IMG/VR virus record: IMGVR_UViG_3300028840_002412 | Span: 1 to 55,863 of that record | Origin: a virus | DNA: 55,863 nt | Strand: one strand, 5' to 3' | Shown: in pieces, positions 53,925 through 55,863 of the stretch | Layout: each line of letters opens with the position of its first letter | Numbering within the stretch: position 1 is the stretch's first letter | Translations under genes and position numbers: made by a program | Notes under the pieces: generated by a model | What the model saw: only the letters and a program-made list of their open reading frames with translations | Database searches by the model: none | Told to the model about the DNA's origin: nothing

Positions 53925-54885
53925 CGATCAGCCCCCGGATGTCGTCGCCGTGCTCTTGGATGTGCTCCATATAGCGCGACCCAAGCGGCAGATCAACCTC
54001 GCGGCCATCCGGCGCGAGGCGCGGGTTGATCTCGATCCATTGATCAAATCGGATCGCAACCTTGCCGTGTCCAACGCCGCTCTTGCCACCAATGTACGGC
54101 TGCCGGCCAAACTCGGCCAGGGTCACGGCCAGCGCCTCAAACTCGAGATCTGTAGCATCGTCCAGGGTCAAATCCCAAAAGAGCGGTGTGCCTGCCGCCA
54201 GCGTCTCGACAAAGTAGCGCATCTGCTGCTTCTGGCCGGTCTCGACCACCACATCCTCTTTTGTGCCACTCTTTTGCCGTTCTATGCTGGCTCTGGCCTC
54301 CAAAAGAGCGCGAACGTCAGGCGCGATCAATTGGCGCAGGTTCTCATTCTTTTCGTCATCGCGCCGCGTATACGCTTCCTCTTGGCAAAAATCCCACACC
54401 GACTTGATCTCGCCTTGCGCGTACCGCTCCGGCAAGATGTGCGCTGTCTCGTTACAGATCGGGATCGCCTTGCCAATCTTGAGTTTGCCCGGCATGATCT
54501 GGTTGCCCATCGCGCCGCCAAACAGCGCGACAAGCGGGATCAGCTCACGCCACTGCCGCGCCAGATCGATGTCCAGCCCGCGCCCGGCATCTTTGGTCAG
54601 CGCGCCGCCGGAAAACAAAAAGTAGAACGCGGCCAGCGACATGCCAATAGGCACGCCATCTTCGCCTGGTTCGCCATAGCCAAGCTGCCGCGTCATATGC
54701 AGCATCCCCCGGTCGCGCAAGATGCCGCGCAAGGCATTGCCGCTGATGACTGGGATCTCTTCCACGCTCCCGTCTGGCTGGACGATCTTTTCGCGCCGCA
54801 AACGCGCGTTGACACCGAACGTGTCGCCGATATGGCTGATGCTCGTCAATGCCGTCATTGTGCCTTCAAACACGTAGGTTTTCAT
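53911..54885 (-). CDS. csf2: Csf2, Cas7-like backbone subunit of type IV-B complex
   Basis: This 324-residue protein shows Cas7-RAMP features: VISGNALRGILRDRG (46-60) as the RNA-facing helix motif and YIGGKSGVGHGKV (264-276) as the C-terminal glycine-rich loop. An aromatic/hydrophobic core (FYFLFSGGALTKDAGRGLDI) matches the long insertion of Csf2. It should polymerise along guide RNA. The ATG at 54885 overlaps the cas11 stop (ATGA). Confidence 0.9.
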   Translation of the reverse strand: MKTYVFEGTMTALTSISHIGDTFGVNARLRREKIVQPDGSVEEIPVISGNALRGILRDRGMLHMTRQLGYGEPGEDGVPIGMSLAAFYFLFSGGALTKDAGRGLDIDLARQWRELIPLVALFGGAMGNQIMPGKLKIGKAIPICNETAHILPERYAQGEIKSVWDFCQEEAYTRRDDEKNENLRQLIAPDVRALLEARASIERQKSGTKEDVVVETGQKQQMRYFVETLAAGTPLFWDLTLDDATDLEFEALAVTLAEFGRQPYIGGKSGVGHGKVAIRFDQWIEINPRLAPDGREVDLPLGSRYMEHIQEHGDDIRGLIDGLS

Positions 54886-55256
54886 TCTGATTCTGCCTCC
54901 CATTCGTCAGTGTGCTCTGCTTCCCACGCGGCGCGCCGTTCTTGGTTTGCCACGCGCACGTGCAACACGAGCACTTTGGTTTGATCGCGCAACAACCTGA
55001 GCATCGCGCTGCCATCCGCGCTATTCAAGATCGCCTCTGCGCGATCGCGATCCTCGGCATTGCGCCCGATGTCACAGCTCAACTTCTGGCAAAGCGAGCT
55101 GACACATCTGTCCAGGTTGCTCGTGTAGGCCGCGCTGCGGAGCTGATCCTCGAACTGCTGCCAGATATTCATCCGGTAGCGGTTCTTGTAGTCCGCCGGG
55201 ATCCCCCGCCATAGAATCGCCAACAGCTCTATAGCCTGCTCTTTTGTTTCGTCCAC
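54882..55256 (-). CDS. cas11: Cas11-like small subunit of type IV-B complex
   Basis: This 124-residue, largely helical protein lies between csf1 and csf2, the place of cas11 in type IV-B. The GTG at 55256 (VDETKEQAIELLAILWRGIP) is chosen because AAAGGA lies upstream, although an ATG at 55295 exists inside csf1. It should line the belly of the complex. Identity rests on size, helicity and order. Confidence 0.75.
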   Translation of the reverse strand: MDETKEQAIELLAILWRGIPADYKNRYRMNIWQQFEDQLRSAAYTSNLDRCVSSLCQKLSCDIGRNAEDRDRAEAILNSADGSAMLRLLRDQTKVLVLHVRVANQERRAAWEAEHTDEWEAESE

Positions 55257-55863
55257 CCGCCTGTCCTTTCTGTGCCAGGAAAAGGGCGAGTGCAAAGAGC
55301 AGACTGCCGCGCTGCGGCGCGACCTCGGTCTCTAGCGCCTGCCACTCTTCCAGGCCATACTTCAGGATACGATACCCGGCATAGTCGCCCGTCTCAATCT
55401 CTGACTTGCTGAATCCCGTGTACAACGCCTCCACAGCACACAGCAGCGAGCGCAGTTCCTCCGGGTTCAGGTAGAGCGCCTGCTCCTCCACTTGCACCCA
55501 ACCCGCTTTAGCGTCGGGTGGGTTGCGCTGCGCCCGAAACGCGATGTGCTTTTGGCCGCTCATTGCGATAGCGGCCAGTTCGGGGAAAGGCTCACCAAGT
55601 AGCAAAACTTGCATTCTGCCTTTGTCGCCTTTCGAGAGAGGTATCCACTCTCCCGCAACAATAAAGTGGCTATAATTCCGCATCCGTTGCGGCTTTTCCT
55701 TCCCTACTCGCCGCGCCAATTCCTCCGACTGCTCCTCAAACCAAAATAAGCAATCAGAGCAAATGGCGTCACCAGGGACGAGCTTATCCCAATCCGTAAA
55801 TGTGGGGCGTACCCACTCATCGAACGGCTGGCCTTTCACGGCCCTGTTGCCACAGATCCGGCA
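55072..55863 (-). CDS. csf1: Csf1, type IV-B CRISPR large-subunit-like protein (main part)
   Basis: Continuing from 150-1 through the circle junction, the whole frame has 265 codons. This segment has the second zinc pair CSDC (with GDAICSDCLFWFEEQ), a beta-rich middle (MRNYSHFIVAGEWIPLSKGD, KGRMQVLLLGEPF, QKHIAFRAQRN) and helices (EELRSLLCAVEALYTGFS). Csf1 is the Cas8-like subunit. From 55256 on, the frame overlaps cas11 by about 185 bases; its last 60 residues are Gly/Gln/Pro-rich and may not be native. A stop or shift near 55,260 would give a more typical product. Confidence 0.85.
   Translation of the reverse strand, partial: CRICGNRAVKGQPFDEWVRPTFTDWDKLVPGDAICSDCLFWFEEQSEELARRVGKEKPQRMRNYSHFIVAGEWIPLSKGDKGRMQVLLLGEPFPELAAIAMSGQKHIAFRAQRNPPDAKAGWVQVEEQALYLNPEELRSLLCAVEALYTGFSKSEIETGDYAGYRILKYGLEEWQALETEVAPQRGSLLFALALFLAQKGQAGGRNKRAGYRAVGDSMAGDPGGLQEPLPDEYLAAVRGSAPQRGLHEQPGQMCQLALPEVEL
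55720..55863. repeat. Terminal direct repeat, right copy
   Basis: It is identical to 1-144; see the left copy. It lies inside csf1 and joins the two halves in frame. Confidence 0.95.

Overview
This window is an essentially complete genome of a tailed double-stranded DNA phage. The first and last 144 bases are identical, so the sequence closes into a circle of about 55.7 kb (or carries a short direct terminal repeat). A full virion set is present: small and large terminase, portal, minor head protein, protease/scaffold, capsid decoration and major capsid proteins, an HK97 gp10-like connector, a major tail protein, a tail chaperone pair, a 938-residue tape measure and tail-tip proteins. The long tape measure and the absence of contractile-sheath genes point to a siphovirus. 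The DNA is GC-rich. The style of the IS256 transposase and of many genes suggests an uncultivated bacterium, perhaps a member of Chloroflexota; that host guess is weak. No integrase or repressor was recognised, although an excisionase-like HTH protein and a recombination-directionality-factor-like protein are present.

Layout. A divergent control region (about 2,404-2,761) carries two strong sigma70-like promoters with 17-base spacers. The rightward early/replication region (2,567-14,421) encodes zinc-ribbon proteins, a pentapeptide-repeat protein, a Csx16-like protein, several small proteins, two long structured non-coding stretches, an IS256-family insertion with a visible 8-base target duplication, then a winged-helix replication protein, a DnaB-like ATPase, a zinc/Toprim primase, a nuclease and a gp3-like protein. 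A hairpin terminator (14,599-14,624) separates it from the leftward late region (14,692-50,641), which reads, in transcription order, from packaging through head and tail genes to small membrane proteins and a cell-wall-hydrolase candidate.

The leftward early operon starts at 2,403, passes an excisionase-like protein and several membrane proteins, crosses the sequence ends and continues into a complete type IV-B CRISPR-Cas gene set: csf1 (split across the ends), cas11, csf2, csf3 and a cysH-like PP-loop ATPase, followed by small genes. It appears to end at a terminator near 50,726. No CRISPR array or cas6 was seen, as expected for type IV-B. A phage-encoded type IV-B complex, together with a Csx16-like protein (a family proposed to act as ring nucleases in type III CRISPR signalling), is the main discovery-level signal.

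Other notable features are a glycosyltransferase-sulfotransferase fusion inside the virion operon, duplicated beta-helix/decoration modules, LamG-rich virion proteins, a beta-propeller appended to the major tail protein, pseudoknot-capable RNAs behind strong promoters, and several genes that look frameshifted or truncated.
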